A DNA stretch of 64,000 nt from Helopsaltes ochotensis (GCA_013400155.1 VXBM01000058.1:638398-702397), one strand, 5' to 3'. Counted from the stretch's first letter, positions 36,724 through 50,600 are shown. Numbers and translations are program-made. The notes: generated by a model from the sequence alone, not told the origin.

Positions 36724-36909
36724 TTCATTCTCCCACGTGCTTTGCCAGTATTATCTACAGGTTGTCCCCACAGAGATGGAGTCTTACAACACTGGGTAAT
36801 GAAAGCTGTAAGGTCACTTTACCTCTCTTTGTCTGAAAAAGAATTAACACTCCTGGAGATGCTGAAAATTTAATTTTGGCATCCTTGAAGTGAAATGGGG
36901 AGTGAAATA

Positions 36910-36950
36910 GGGTGGGGGAGGCGGGGGAAGGGCAGGGGGAGAGGATGGGG
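36910..36950 (+). other. G-quadruplex-forming run
   Basis: Six runs of three to five G occur within 41 bases (36910-12, 36914-18, 36923-27, 36930-32, 36935-39, 36947-50), with loops of 1, 4, 2, 2 and 7 bases. This satisfies the usual G3+N1-7 quadruplex rule on the plus strand. It lies about 190 bp downstream of the hairpin at 36644 and follows a short 'agtgaaat' direct duplication. Confidence 0.85.
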
Positions 36951-39900
36951 AATGTTTATTACCTTGTCCTTGCCAGAAAAGCTACAGGATAATCTTTCTG
37001 GGCACTATTAGCGGTTGAGGTGAACTGAATTTATGGCTCATAGTCACTTGCTTATTTTGGAAGGGTATCTGAACTCATATATATTGGAATAGAGTCCAAG
37101 ACGCCACTTCTGGCATTTAAATCTCATAATGAATCACAAGTTGAGGATATGATTCAATATCTTAAATTGCATTATCAGATTTGTGACTCATGGTTAATGA
37201 CACCAAGTCTGGCAGGGTTCTGAATGATGCCTTCAGGAACAACAATTTTTGATCATTTTTCTTGTGGTCAGGAGGTGAAGGTGGTGTGCACTGGGGTCAC
37301 AGCGCTGTGTTACTGCAGAAAACCAGCGTGTTGCCAAGGAAGGGCTGTGTTTCAAAAGCACTTGCAAAGAGCTATTCTCTCTGACTCTCACTAGCAGTTC
37401 CACACCATAGCAAGAACTTCAAAACAAGGTTCCCTCAAAATATGGCATGTGTGCCATTCTCTGTATATATTGTTGCAGGTAACAGTAAAAATGCTTTTTA
37501 TCTCTCTGTCTCCTCTGCTTCTCAGGGTACATATCAGCAGAGAGGAAACACTTAAACTCCCCTAATCTTTGTTCCAGCATCCTGGTATAAGTATCATTCC
37601 TTGTTTGGCTGACCTATATCCCTACATGCTCCAGGTTTGTATGACTGGCAGGAAATGCAAGACAGGCCAAATGACAATGTCTCAGATGTGTGCTGCACTG
37701 CTAGCAATGACTGCACTTGCACAAGGAGCTGGGGATTCCAACTTCTGAAAGCAGGTTTTTCTAATAGGAAGAGGAAATGAAAATCAAGAAAAAAGGCATT
37801 TTTAAGGAGGGAAATTGAGGAATAACCAGCTGCAACTGTGGGTACTCAGAATATGCCTTGGAGGAAACTCAAGTGAAAAGAAAAAAAGTGAACTATTTAT
37901 AATATAGCCAAATGAAAGAAGTCTTTGAGTTATCTTCACAGTCCTTTTGCCAATTTGAGAGGAAATATGCTATACTCAGTGGTATCAAAGGCTATGCTGA
38001 GATCCAACCAACAGCAAATACTCATTTCCTAGTTTTCGTTGCATATTTAGTTATCTTTACAACATAACCACAGGAATGATAGCTTGGTCTCTCTGAGAAC
38101 TACTCCACATTAAAACTATAAACGATGCTGTAAGTCAGGTACTGTAGAAAATGTCTGAAAGAACATGAACAGAAAGAAATTGTAAACAGCCCCTTTCTTG
38201 TGAACGTCGTCTACAGATGCTGACAGACAAAGTCATTCAAGTGGCTTTGCTGCAAGAAGGTCTCTGAGATCTTAAGGTCACAATTTGGGTAACACCATTC
38301 AGCAGAAGACAATGTGGTTCTAAACCTCCTTACATGATTCAGACAGTGAATAGTGCCACCCACATCTGATCTGTGTTTGGCTAAACTGCCAAAACATTAA
38401 AATCTGTGAAGAAAGCATCCTACTGAATTTAAAGCGGGTGTCCTGACTCGAGAGAGCTGTTCTTAGACCAAACACTCCAAGCTGGGGGAAGCCTAGGACA
38501 ACTCAAAGTCTGGAGTGGGTAATTAAAGGGGAAGTTAAATAATTTCCTCATTACTGACTCCTCTTAAATACTAAAAGGCACAAAGCTAGTGCATGCAGTA
38601 GCAGAGGACATGAAAGTTGGGAAATTCTCCACCTCATGTCATTTCAATAGAAAGTCTGTTCTTTCAAGATGCTACAGACTTAGGTCCTGAGCCAGCAAGC
38701 ACAGACACAGCTCATGGATGACAGACCTAGTGTGCTTTCTGGTTCTTTCAGTTGCTATGTTTTCTCACAAGTATTCTCGTGCTCCCTTTCCAAATGGTCA
38801 GTGAGGCTCAATGAAGCCACGAAGCCACAAGACCATCTTCCTTTTACTCCTTCACTAAAGCTCTGCTCTCCTCACCAGGAGTTTGGTGGCAGTTAATTTC
38901 CCAATGCATGAGGTCTGTTGCTATCCATGCTGATCAAATACCGGCTCATGGTTTCTGTGTGATCCTCCCATTTCATCGACCCGTGTGTTACCTCTGTGAT
39001 TATAAATGCAGCATGGCAGGAACTCGCAATTTCTGTTCACAGCCAAAAACTAAAATCATTGTCCAGGAAATGGCTCCTAAGCTTAATAGTAACAAAACTA
39101 CCACTGCTCATGTAGCAACATAAAGAACATCCTGAAAGATTGAGAAGAGGCTGATCAACATCCTGAAGAATGATTTTTTTTTTTTTTTGTAGATAAACAT
39201 GAGAAAAAAATGTATCTATGCCTCGAGGTGGCAGGAGGGAGAACAGGCTGGATACAACAGGTAATTAAGATGCATTACTTAGTTTTTATATCAGGAATTG
39301 TTCTCACTTCTTTCTGCTGTATTATAATCCCTTTACTGATGCTCAGGTAATACTTAGTTTCTGTGTCTTGGGCATGTCACTGTCTTAGCGTGAAAGAAAG
39401 ATATTTTAGCATCATCTAACATGACGGTTTACTTTGTCCGGGCTGGAGAAAACGAGCCAAAACCCAAACAAAGAGGTGCCACACATTCAGTGCTTTCTCT
39501 GCTGTGAAGTGGTGTTCATTTTTCAGATGCAGATAGAACAGATGGGCTTGGTGACAGCTTGACTTGGATACACACTTTGAAACCTGTGCATTTATCTGGA
39601 GAAGAATTTGTTGGTTTTGTACAGACAATAATTTTGCATTTACACAGCTCTAAACCTTCAATTTGTGCTCTTGTTTAGGAGCAAGCACTTCAGTCATAGT
39701 AACCACTTAATATGGTTATTGTGGGCCTGAAATTTTTTTATTAAAAGAAACCTTTTTGCTATTTACACCAGTAGTAATAGTGAAAATCTGGAAGTGACAA
39801 GCTTCTGGTGGAAATCATGTATTCACTGGGATTCTTTTACATCCTAGCTCTGGCACATATTTTTTCTTTCAACATTCATTCTCCCATTCCTAAAATGAAC

Positions 39901-42900
39901 TGCCAGTCAACCTCACATCCTTACTTTCACCCTTCCAACAGCACTTGTCTAAACGAATGCTTTTCTTTAGAATAACAGCAATTAAAAAACCCCAACGCTC
40001 AAACACTGTGTTATAAACCTAATACACCTGCATCATGGGCAATTTGTTTTAGTTTTTGCCCAGTTTATTCCAAGAAAAAGAATGCTCAGATTTTTGTTCC
40101 TTTCAGGACAGATAAAATAAAAAGAGTATTAAAAAGCAGTGTCACTATACCACTAAAGGGGAGCCAGGATATTCTCCCATCTCCACTTGAAGAGCAAGCC
40201 TTTGACAGTAAGGTCTGACATGGGGCTAGCAGTGATTTCTCTGCTGGCTTTTCTATCATATTTAGTTACTACCACTGCAATGCAAACCCATCTTTTCAAC
40301 ATACTTTGATTCTGAAGAGCTTAAAGCTTTCCTGTAGCATTTTATTTACCATCACACCAGTATTGCAAGGGGGTCATTCATTAAGATATATGATATGAAA
40401 AGAAAATGCAAAAGAGAAAAGCACAAGAACAGCAAGAGTTCTATTCCCACAGACTTTGCAGTTTTTCTAACCACAGTCCCAACCTGCCCCAGGGAGCTCC
40501 AGGGAATATGATGCATCTATTGCTGCTGCTCTTTTGTCCTCCGACACTGATCTGTTGCCCAATAAAATATCTCTCAAAAGACAGCATGGTGTCACAGCTG
40601 GTTTAGAACTTGAGAAAACCAGCTCTTTGCATAAACAGGCTCCATCTTCCCTTTTTTCTTTAAGAAATGTACCCAAAGATCTATTTTCATGGTATTATCT
40701 GCTAACCAGTGCCCTCCACTTTGTGCAAAGCACAATTGGAGGGTCATTAACACAAGTGAAGGACATCACGTAATGTAATAATCCTCTGCTCAGCCACCTA
40801 TTTTACGTACTTTTGTACTTGACTGAGTAGATTATGTAAAGTACAATAATTTATAAAGAAAGAATTTCATACAAAGAAACTTATTTTCTTTTGTAGTTTC
40901 TCTGTTCTTTGCTCTGTCATGGATTTGCTCCCTCCTACTGCAGTGAAAAGGGTACATTAAAATTAATATTCTAAGCTGGGATTTTCAAAGCAGACTATGG
41001 CAGTAAAGTGTCCAAAAGCCACTGACATTCAATGGGAGCTAAGTCCTTAACCTCTTTGAAAATTTTTAGCCCAAATCCATTAAAGCATTCTTCAAAGAGA
41101 TAATATTCACAATTCCAGGAGTAATTTTTCTAACAGTCTTTTATTCTCTTTTCTGGCAGGCCCTTCCTCCCTAGATCCAAGCCCCCCTGCTGAGGTATAA
41201 AACCAAATTGCTTCCATGTCCCTTCTAATTCAGACCTCAGCTTTAGCTCTGGTTCTTTTGAGGCATTTGTTTTTGTATTTAATGACACACAATAATTTGT
41301 ATCTAGAAGACACAAATGGGATTCTGAAATAGTGCTTTCACATCTTTATCTGGTCTCATCTCTCATTACACCTCTTAATAAATGGGTGTAACTGGGGCTT
41401 TATAAACACACAGCAGTTCATCCAGATATTTTGACTCCTTAGTGTGAAAAGAAAAGTCACATATTGTGATATTTTTGCTTATGATCACTTCTGATATTTT
41501 GACAAGAATTAATTCATGTCCACCATTCTACATCCCACTTTGTCAGCCTTTCCTTCTAAAACACAGTGCTACAGCAGTTGTGACTTGTCACATTATTTAC
41601 TTCAGTCATTTATACTGATTTTTCTCCTCACATCCCAGCAATCATAGCATGAGAAAACTTCACTGATTAAATGAATCAGGTACAGAAAATGTGATCTGAC
41701 CAGAATTTTTGCAATTAGTGATACAAACATCCTATCAGAAGGCATATTTTAATTGCATTGAAAGCAAAGGATGCTGTAATAACAAACCCTTACTGAGAAT
41801 CTGCTACACTACATTGACACCTTGTGGCGGGTTCATCATAATGCAAAGTATTCACCCAGACTGGTAGGAATAAGGGTGAGTAAAATGTAAAACCTGTGGG
41901 GAAAATATTTTAATTTTAAATACTCACAGTGAATGGGAGACTGATGAAAGGAATTGATCAAGCTCCACTTTAAATCTCAGTCTGATCCCAGCCCAAACTC
42001 AGATATATATGTTCTTCAGTGCTGAACACAGAACCGAGACCTATACATTTCTGATTTTCACTACAATTCAGATCTCTGTGGGATCTAGCCTTGAAGTGTG
42101 TGCCCCAAGCTTACCTCAGACTGCCCTTCTCCAGCTGACGTGTTGTATTTCAGCTTCCACCCTGAAGATGGTGGGATAAAGAATGAACAGCTTTTGTTGC
42201 AACGGTATCTGCTGCCAAAAGAGAATGAGATTAAAATTACATTTACAGAAGGAAATGCAAACTTTTGAGTGTGCATGTGAAATAACACTCTAGAAAGGTC
42301 AAACAGAATGAAGATGCAGCGTGAGCAGTCTTTTTCCCTGCTTGCCCAATGGAGAGGAAATGGCACAGTGCAGGAAGCCTGTTTCAAACGGGCAGATGGG
42401 CTGTGACATAAACCCGAGACAGCTCATCTGCTCCATATGTAATCATCGTGTTTGAAATCATTTTCCTACAATCTTCCTGAGTAACACGTAACTACCATGA
42501 GTTCACATAGGAAATGAACTGCTGAAATGTTAATAAAGGAAAGGATTTGAAAAGGATTCAGATAAATCAGTTACAAAGAGTGCTCTGGCCAGCAGTCAGT
42601 GAATAACTGAGCAACATCCAATGATTTCTCAGGAAGACTTAATCCATCGTATGAGCCTTTTAGACAAATAATCAAATAAAAAATGCTAAACCTCACAAAT
42701 AAATTACTCTTCCCCAAAACCTATTAAATCTGATTTAGTTCATTCCTTTACAAACCTGGAGACTCCCTGTATCAGGCAGTGCCACCACAAGAAACTCCGA
42801 AGTTATTTCACTGAAGAACCACACTTGAATCATGACTTTGGTGTTCTGTGGGCAAATACAAAACAAGGCCTAGTTATGCAGTTTTTGAGAATGGGGAAAC

Positions 42901-45900
42901 TGGACATCTCCTTTCTCCTGTTTATTTTCTCCTTGAAATAATGAGCTGAGACTGCTTGGAGGCCCTGCTGCTGCCTTGGCAGAGGTGTCAGAGTCATCCA
43001 CAGCTGGAAAGAGCATTCATGCCAGGATCTGTGGTTGTGCTCTGAAGTCTGTGGATCTTGAACACTTCTGGGAAGCCTTTGGGCAAGAATGGCTGAGTTG
43101 GGGGGCTGCCTGCTCTGATGGCAAGGGCCCGGTTCCAAAGCCAAGGATATGAAATGGAAGAAGAAGACGGTGGGAAGGATGCCTGGACTGACTTGGTCTG
43201 CACCCATTTCCATCTCCATCCAGAACTCCACAGTAATTGTTTTGAGGTTTAGACAGTTTAAAGGTTATTAATCTCCTGTGTCTAATTTTATTAATTAAGA
43301 AAAGATGTGGTCCCTGATGGGAGTTTACATAGAGAATGTGGTTAGGAGTTGAGTGATCTGTGGCTCTGCCCATGGGAGAGCTTCCAGAAAAGCAAAGATC
43401 TGCTGGATAAACCCTGTCCCTTGCCATGGACCTCAGCCAAGTAGCCTCAGCTTAAGGATAGCTACGAACATTAAACAATCTGCAAAATGTTGTTAGTTCG
43501 AATTCTGGTAGAGTTAAATGATGATTCTTTAAAAAGAATTACAGTAATCTATTCATTGCCATGGAATCAGATATAATTAAAGAAATTCCTCCAGCAATAA
43601 CTCAATTACATATATTTTTGTTCTAAACTGGCTTTTTAAAGATTCTTTAAGTGAACAATTATTTAGTCACTACAAAATTGTAGTTCAATGCAATAATAAG
43701 TATCCTTAATACTGCCAAGCAAGGAGCTACTGGACAAGAAACCAGTCTTTGAGGAGATGTATAAAGGCAGCATGTCCTAAACAGAACCTGAAACCTTGTG
43801 TCACTGCTGTGGATGTAAATAGATTGTGAACTTCTCTCACATCTCCATACATAATTATTGCCAGTATTCAGAAAAGGAAAAGACAGCTGAAATTACAGAG
43901 TCCTTCCCCTCTGAGTTAAAGAAGGAGTGGTGTTTGGAAGAAGGCATGGAGAGGGCATAGAAAACGTTCTTGGGAAGTCAAGAATCCTGAAGTACAGCAA
44001 AAAGCTGCAGCTGCTCTCCAGAGCAGTGAGGACACTGCCCATCCCAGTAGCAGGATTCTTTCCTACTTTTATGTAGGAATGATATGTACAACCTGCTATA
44101 TTGTAACCCAGAGCTGTGGCCATTTCATGTGTTTGCATTGAAAGCAGTTTTTGGTCTTAGTAAGTTCTTCAATAAAATTCTTCCTGAACATACCCAGACC
44201 TTTTCATCATGGCCCACTATTCCCAGCAGCCAGTTTGCACAAAAGCATTGTGATTTGGAGACTGAGGTAAATTCACTTACATATATGTGAACTGTCCTAT
44301 ACCTGTTGTCCTCAGTGACTATGAAATTTCCCAGGGATTTTAGTTTTTAAATTTAATAAGCCAGAACAACCAAAGAATATATTCCAGGCCACACAGAAAG
44401 TCTGTCTTAGGGAAGGTATATCAAGGCAATGCTCTAAACACAACCAAAGTTCCCTTTTTCTTTCTTACTCTTCTCTATAAAGAACCTATGAAATCTTTTC
44501 ACTCCGTTTTAAATCCCTGCCTTCCTACCCTTTGGAATCCTGCCCAAACCCCTTGCTGCCTACCAGATATTCTCACATCCCCTCTGCTCTGCTCTTCAGA
44601 TAACTACAGGAGTGAGCACAGCGGCTGCCTGGATGACAGCCATCAACCCAGCTCTTGCAATGAATACATACTGACTCATGAAATGATAACAGATGTGAAA
44701 AAATTACAGCTTTACCACCTGTTGCTAGTGTAATGGATTTAATTACTGGCAGACAGCTTGAATTATTTTGAGATCTTTTACAAAAGGAAGATTTCTTTCT
44801 CCCCTGTGGGAGATCCTTGTTGAGAAAATTGTGGTTCCATAAAGGCAATTCACTACAGGGGATAACCCTGCACCACAAAACCCTCTGGTTCCTTACAGAT
44901 TCCTTCCCACCAGGAATTTTCCCTTGCATCATTCTCTGATGTGTTAATTATTTCTTTGCCTAATTGACCTGCTGAATTTATCTGTTATATACTTTCAAAC
45001 TGTCCTTAAACTGACCATAATTTCAGCAGTTGCTTTGCCCACCACACTGGTATTCACCCTTATACTGACAGGAGCTTTTGAAACCATCATTCACACAAAG
45101 AGAAAGAGCAGTAAAACTCAAGCCATACTCACCCCAGGTACTCACTGCAACTGGAAAGATAACTGCAAATACATCCTGTGTGGGCATTTTTTCATTCCAG
45201 TTCTGACCTTGTTCAGTGAAATAGTTTCTACTCAACATCTGCATGGGTATCTGAAAATTTCTTTATTGCTACTGATAAATGTGAGACAATGGATTTAATT
45301 GAGCACTAGTATGTTTGAGTAAGGTGGTGTCTTCAGTATGTGCTTGAGTTTGGGAGACTGGGAAAGAATACCCTTATTTATAGCGTGATGTCTGCTGAGT
45401 GGCCATTGAATTTAAGAGCTTAAACTGAGCTTCTTGATTATGGACTGACCTCAGAGTATCCAGAGAGAGAAGGCAGAGGGCAAGCAGGAAAAGGAAGCTC
45501 TTGTGCTATACCCTGTATTCACTGGTGGGAGAACTTGCTCTAAGATCTGGACCTGTTTGTAGAAAATTTTGACCGAGTCCTTTGCTTATCTGCATAAACT
45601 AAAAAGATCAGTGTGGGCACTCATAGTTTCTCTCTTGTTAGGAAGAAAAAAGAGTAAGGCAACCTCCTTTGCACAAGAAACCACTTTCTACATGTTTTAA
45701 CACAAAGGTTCAATGAGAAAACAGCTGACATGAGACAGAGAACTTGTGGGTATGTTTATCATACTGAAAAGTACAACAGTGTTTCAAGACACCACTATAG
45801 ATACACTGTCAATTTAAAATATACTTGCTTAGTTATGTGAGAGCTGTTGGAAGAACAGTAAACGGCAGAAACCTGTGACCCCTGAGAAAAGGAGAAAGAA

Positions 45901-46312
45901 AAACAGGGAACCAGCAAAAAGGTAGCACTAAGGGCCTTAGCAAGCAACAAAAGTGGGTAGAAGTGTCTCAACACATATGCTGCTGAATTGTTGCCAAATA
46001 AGAGCTAGAAGAAAGAAAGTAAAACCAAATAGAAGAAAAGGAATGGGAAAGCATAATGTAAAGAAGATGTAGTCTACCTCCCACTTTTCTCTCACTTTTT
46101 CTCTCCAACCCATATTTTCTGCACAGAGTGGTGTATTTAATTTTCTCTAGCGTCATTGTCAGCTATGCTGGAAGGTAATTTGTGCCATCATTATCAGCTT
46201 TGTCTTATTGACTGCAGTCTGCAGCTCAGATTTTGCTTGTCTTTTGCCTAGTAAGCTCTTCCTAGTCCTATTTTTGTCATTATAGGACCATCAGTAGTTA
46301 TTTTGTGTAGTT

Positions 46313-46341
46313 AAAAAAAAAAAAAAAAAAAAAAGAAAAAG

Positions 46342-46409
<68 letters not shown>

Positions 46410-46410
46410 A
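46313..46410. repeat. poly-A tract passing into (GA)n microsatellite
   Basis: About 62 mostly A bases with two single G interruptions (46313-46374) run directly into about 15 GA repeats (46375-46405) and a short A-rich end. It is a compound simple repeat. The open frame across it on the minus strand (46291-46479) is an artefact of phenylalanine and serine-leucine codons. Confidence 0.93.
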
Positions 46411-47160
46411 TAAAAGAAACATAGAAGGAAAAAAAAGCTTCTTTAAATTCAGCTGTGTGCTGTTTAGGAAGATGATCACTCCTCCTGAAAAGAGATATCA
46501 GGGGTTGCTTAGCAATAGAAAGATGGCATCCTGCCTGTCAGATGGCCCTTTTCAGATTTTTTTCCTAGATAAGTACAACAATTGGAGGCAAGCATCTTTT
46601 GTGGCTGGCTGCCCCCTTGCAATGTCTAGGTTAACACAAGGAGAAATGCCATGCTTCAGCTACTGTATTGCAGCCGCTGGCATCTCTTTTCTGGGGAATT
46701 AGAATATAACAGTAGGTGATAGTGATTTACTTAACATTAGCTTCAGCTAACATTAGTTTTAAAATATTACTTTTAGTCCTATAGAGACTTATTTAGGAAT
46801 GTTTACCATCTGTCCAGACATAACAATACAGAAAATAAGTGTTTCAGTAATAATCAGGAGCTAAAGTTACTTCTTCCTCTGAAAGAGAGGTTGTTAAAAG
46901 GCTAATTGCCTTAAGCAAGAACGTATCATACAACAGAAATTATAAGGGGAAAACCAACACATGAGCATATTTGTCTATGGGCGGGTTCAGGAATTTTTGT
47001 AATTCGAAGCAGTGCCTGCTCATCATTTTGCTGTCACTGTTACAGCCTCCTTAATTTTGTTTAATTCTCTCCGGGTTGTTATCACAGGGAAAGAGCACAA
47101 AAGTTCCTCCCCAGACCTGCATTTCTGCGTGCGGCCATGCAGTGGCACAGGAGACCAGGA

Positions 47161-47520
47161 ATCTGTAGAATGCGGGTGCTTGTGCGGCAGGAAGCCTCAG
47201 GTGCGAGGGGTGGGAGGCTGCCGGGTGTCCGCCCAGGTACCGCGCAGGTCGGGCCCAGGTGGCGGAGCCCGGCCCCTGCCCCGCCGCACCCGGGGCTCGC
47301 TGCCAGGGCCGCGCCCGCGCGTCCCCAGCGGGGCAGCGACAGCGGCCGAGCGCTGCCCTTCCTCTGCGCCCTCCTCTCCCCCTGCAGGGCTGGAAGGCGG
47401 CGCTACTGGCGGCACACTCTGCTCCAGCCCCTGCAGGAGTTAGTGTCCGCGGCTGCCGACTCCCGCTGCTGACCCCCGGCAGGGATTCACACGGCGGGCC
47501 TGCCTGGCCTGCATGGCGGA
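47161..47520. promoter_or_regulatory. CpG island, probable promoter / first-exon region
   Basis: By hand count this 360-bp stretch holds about 36 CpG dinucleotides and is strongly GC-rich, while the rest of the window is CpG-poor. It carries GC-box sequences (CCCCGCC at 47279-47285, GGCGGG at 47493-47498) and an ATGGCGG YY1-like core (47513-47519). Another GGGCGGG lies at about 46980. Several CAG|GT donor-like sites (47201, 47236) and a pyrimidine-rich acceptor 'ctctccccctgcag' (ending 47387) are present, so a spliced transcript is possible. Plus- and minus-strand frames of 111-190 codons run through it. They are R/A/P/G-rich, as expected from composition alone, and encode nothing I know. In vertebrates an unmethylated island of this kind usually marks a promoter, which here would be TATA-less. 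Direction and gene identity are unknown. Confidence 0.75.
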
Positions 47521-47605
47521 ATGCCTCTGCTGGGGCCTTTCCTGATGGCTTGCTGGCACGGCACTCTGCGACACTCTGGCAGGCCTGCGAAGCCTGATGC
47601 CTGCT

Positions 47606-47676
47606 CTGGGAAATGGCAGTCATTTCTTTCCCTGCCTGGGAAAGGCTCAGAGTGCGCCGTGTACTGCATTTCCCAG
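47606..47676. promoter_or_regulatory. inverted pair of ZNF143/SBS-like motifs
   Basis: 'actgcatttcccag' at 47663-47676 fits the ACTNCANNTCCCAG core of the ZNF143/THAP11 promoter motif. Its reverse complement 'ctgggaaatggcagt', with one inserted base, lies at 47606-47620. The two copies face each other across 42 bp, just beyond the CpG island, where such sites are common in vertebrate promoters. The arms could also form a hairpin. The family motif is recalled knowledge; occupancy is inference. Confidence 0.45.
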
Positions 47677-47679
47677 CTC

Positions 47680-50600
47680 TGGGGGTATTGCCTCCCTCTA
47701 TTACCCGGGCTCAGAGCACCCATTCCACACTTGGTAGAAGACATCCACAGGTCCCCACTGCTCATCCTTGGTACACAGTGAAGCTGTCCTTGGAGCAGAC
47801 CTTCATGGGGTGTCAGAGAAATGGAAAAGCTGTTTCCTTCAGGTGAAGAAGACAGTGTGACGAGGGCTCTGTCCCTTCCTAACATCCTGGAGACTTCAGC
47901 AGTACTGTGGCTGCAGAATCCTCAGTGCACTCAGGACAGCACGGGTGAGATCCCTGTAAATATATAAATGGAAGATGAGTCCACTTTGTGCAGCCCATGC
48001 TGGGATGATCATGCTTTCTGTACTCCAAGGGATATTATGCCTCATACTTGTATCATTTTCACTAAAGGAACCATTTCTTCCCTTTGGTGGTCCCTGGCAG
48101 CAGGAAGAAGGGGGAAGAGTCTGCACAAGAATACTTAATGGCTTTGGCACGGTTTTATTTCAGGCTTTTAGATCTCCTTGGCGTTAATGAAACAGGTTCA
48201 ATTCTAGAATTAATCTTTGGTTTTGAAATAGAGCTTTCTTCCTATTTTCCTAACTAAAATCTAGAAGGTTCCTAAAACTGCAAGTCAAAATCAAGGGAAA
48301 AAATGCTAAAAGGAAGTATTGAATTCTGACCCTTTCCACTGCCAACATCATCCCTCCTGCCTCTTCCTTTAACGAAGAGGAAACACCCAGGAGTTTATTT
48401 TGAAGGTACAGACACGTCATTTCCAGAGCAGAAAAATAAATTAAGTGTCCAGACTTTGGAGCTATTTATGCTGATACAAAGACAGATAAAAGGTGTAACT
48501 ACACAATTAGCTGATTCCAATTACCCCTAATGATAACCTCAATGCCAGGAACTTCATTCCTCTAGAGTTAAACCCTTTTGCTCAGGGACACCACACACAT
48601 CCCATTCTGGGGAGCCAGTCACGACACACGGATAAGGACACACAGATCCTCCAGGTGGCAATACAGCTGTATTTTCCCGTATTTTTTTTTTAATCTCTGA
48701 ATTTGACAGAAAAGCTGCTTAGATTCTGGACACCGAGAGCTTATGATTTAAATTTATCTGTAAATATTGCATTTCTTTACACTATTTATTTATAGTGACA
48801 ACTATTCAGTGTGTATATATATATACACACACATCTATTTAAAACATATGTCTTTGTCTATATACATAGATGTACCCACATCTACTTCCCACTGTAGCTA
48901 TGCAAGCTACATGTCTGCATTCTGCTCTGCTCTACCTCAGCTGAACTCTGCTGCAGATGAAGGAGGAAGATGTCCTGATGAGAAGGAATGAAGAGGGATG
49001 ACAGCAGTTTAATTTCTAATTAATTAATCCATCATGATTAACTTCTGACATTGAAGCAGTTCTGTTTAGTCTCTGCTGAGTTTCTGATCCAAAGACAGCT
49101 GCAGTCAGTGTTGCAAGGGAAAATGATCCAAACCGGGTGCTCCAGTGGAGATGGTGCCCCTGTGTTTTGGCAGTGGGGACTCTGGATGTGCAGGGTGGCA
49201 CCTTCCCTCACCCTTCTCCATGCTGGTTTCTGCCCAGCTCCAGAGCAGGAAAGCAGGGAGATAGGCTAAAGGGAAATTTGGTTGAGACAAAAAATTAAAA
49301 GGAGGCGTCTCTTTGCATCTTGCTACTTTTAAAATATAAAAGTGTGAGCTAAAAGCAGGTGCAGCACTACTGTACTTAAGGAAATGCATAATTTCAATCA
49401 AGTTATTCCTTTGCAGTGAACAGTTTGTCTTGGTTGTACTCACACTGAAGTGGATCAAGAATTTTTCCAATGTATTCTAGCTTCTATAGCCCTGTAAAGT
49501 ACATCAGCTACAGTTTACATTTGGAAAAACAAATGGCTGACAAAGCATTGTTATTATGAGTTTACTTCTTTCCATAAACCAAAGTGGCATAGTTAACAGC
49601 GTGTGTATTTGCCTCAGGATGCCATTTGGACTTTGACAGGCCTCCTGGCTGGCTCTCACCCACAGCACACTGGGGTTTACATTTCCTTTCCTGAACCTTA
49701 GATTTCTGCAGACATCCCAGAAATGTTTTGATTCACTGTCCCTGTGGCAGTCACTGGTTGGTGAGCAGCCAACATGAGACGCTTGTGGTAGAATATGGCG
49801 TTTACTTTGATGAATTAATAAATTATATAGCTGACCTAATATCTTCAAATATAAAGTAGAATTTCAGCTTACATAAAACATAAAATGTAAATCAATGGTT
49901 GAAAAAATATTCCAAAATAGCACCACAGAAGCCAGAGGAAATGAATTAATGTATAATTCAAACAGTTTAGCTAGGAGCAACAGTTCTATTTTAATATTAT
50001 GAGTATTTCTAAATCAAAACCAGGTTCTGATGTTTGATTTCTTTTTCTTTGAGCCTGTTTTTTGTTGTTGTTGGAGAATGGTAATTAAAAACAACAATGA
50101 ATTATGAAGCTATTGAAAGCTGAGATTAAAAATTAAATAATGGAAGTCCTGTGATTTATGTTACTGTGCTCCTAAGGCACATTTAAAGCAAATTCACTAA
50201 GAAATGCATGTTACTTCCTTGTCAGACATTTTATTCAATATAAACCTCATTTACTGAAGAGAACTTACCATGTTTCAGTTAATACTCAATTAAAAATTTA
50301 GTTTGTGGTACAGGTCAATATATTAACTTCTGAGCCCTATGTTATTAGTGGCCTCAGGGTGAAAACCATGTTAGAGCTTGCTAAAGATGAGTATTTTTTC
50401 TCACAGAAGGAAAGGTGATGCATTTGGGGTGAGCTTTTCAAACTCAGAGGTTATTTTTATGAGAAGTTGCACAGCCCATTTATGCAGCCCTTTTTGTGAG
50501 CCAGTGCCACTTGCCTGACTATCATGGACTCAAAACTCAGTGCACATAAGAGCTGATCAGCTGCAGTGCCTGGTGGAGCTGGACTTGCTCTTAGGACTGC

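Larger units (their letters stand above)
31881..47100. other. unannotated unique DNA before the CpG island
   Basis: About 15 kb without a recognisable gene. The longest open frame is 136 codons on the minus strand (43017-43427), in a GC-richer patch at about 43020-43220, with no known domain. Distinct structures (a hairpin at 36644-36723, a G-rich run at 36910-36950, and simple repeats) are listed separately. 37955-38025 faintly resembles reversed reverse-transcriptase-type repeat sequence but is too degraded to call. 39174-39188 is a 15-base T run. The rest is AT-rich with stops in all frames. Confidence 0.5.

Noticed and set aside
37955..38025. possible antisense reverse-transcriptase relic ('ggtatcaaaggctatgctga')
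   Set aside because: Only a short imperfect resemblance to remembered LINE sequence; it cannot be extended on either side.
41190..41210. TATAAAA box after a C-rich stretch
   Set aside because: An isolated TATA-like string in AT-rich DNA, with no CpG enrichment, initiator or open frame downstream.
43490..43515. 'gttcgaattct' resembling a tRNA T-loop
   Set aside because: No matching acceptor stem, D-arm or anticodon arm within tRNA distance upstream.
46291..46479. phenylalanine/serine/leucine-rich open frame, minus strand
   Set aside because: Translation of the A/GA microsatellite.
47051..47623. 190-codon minus-strand open frame through the CpG island
   Set aside because: GC-rich DNA has few stop codons, so long frames occur on both strands here. 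The product is a low-complexity A/R/G/P-rich sequence with no known domain. It might be 5' exon sequence but cannot be called.
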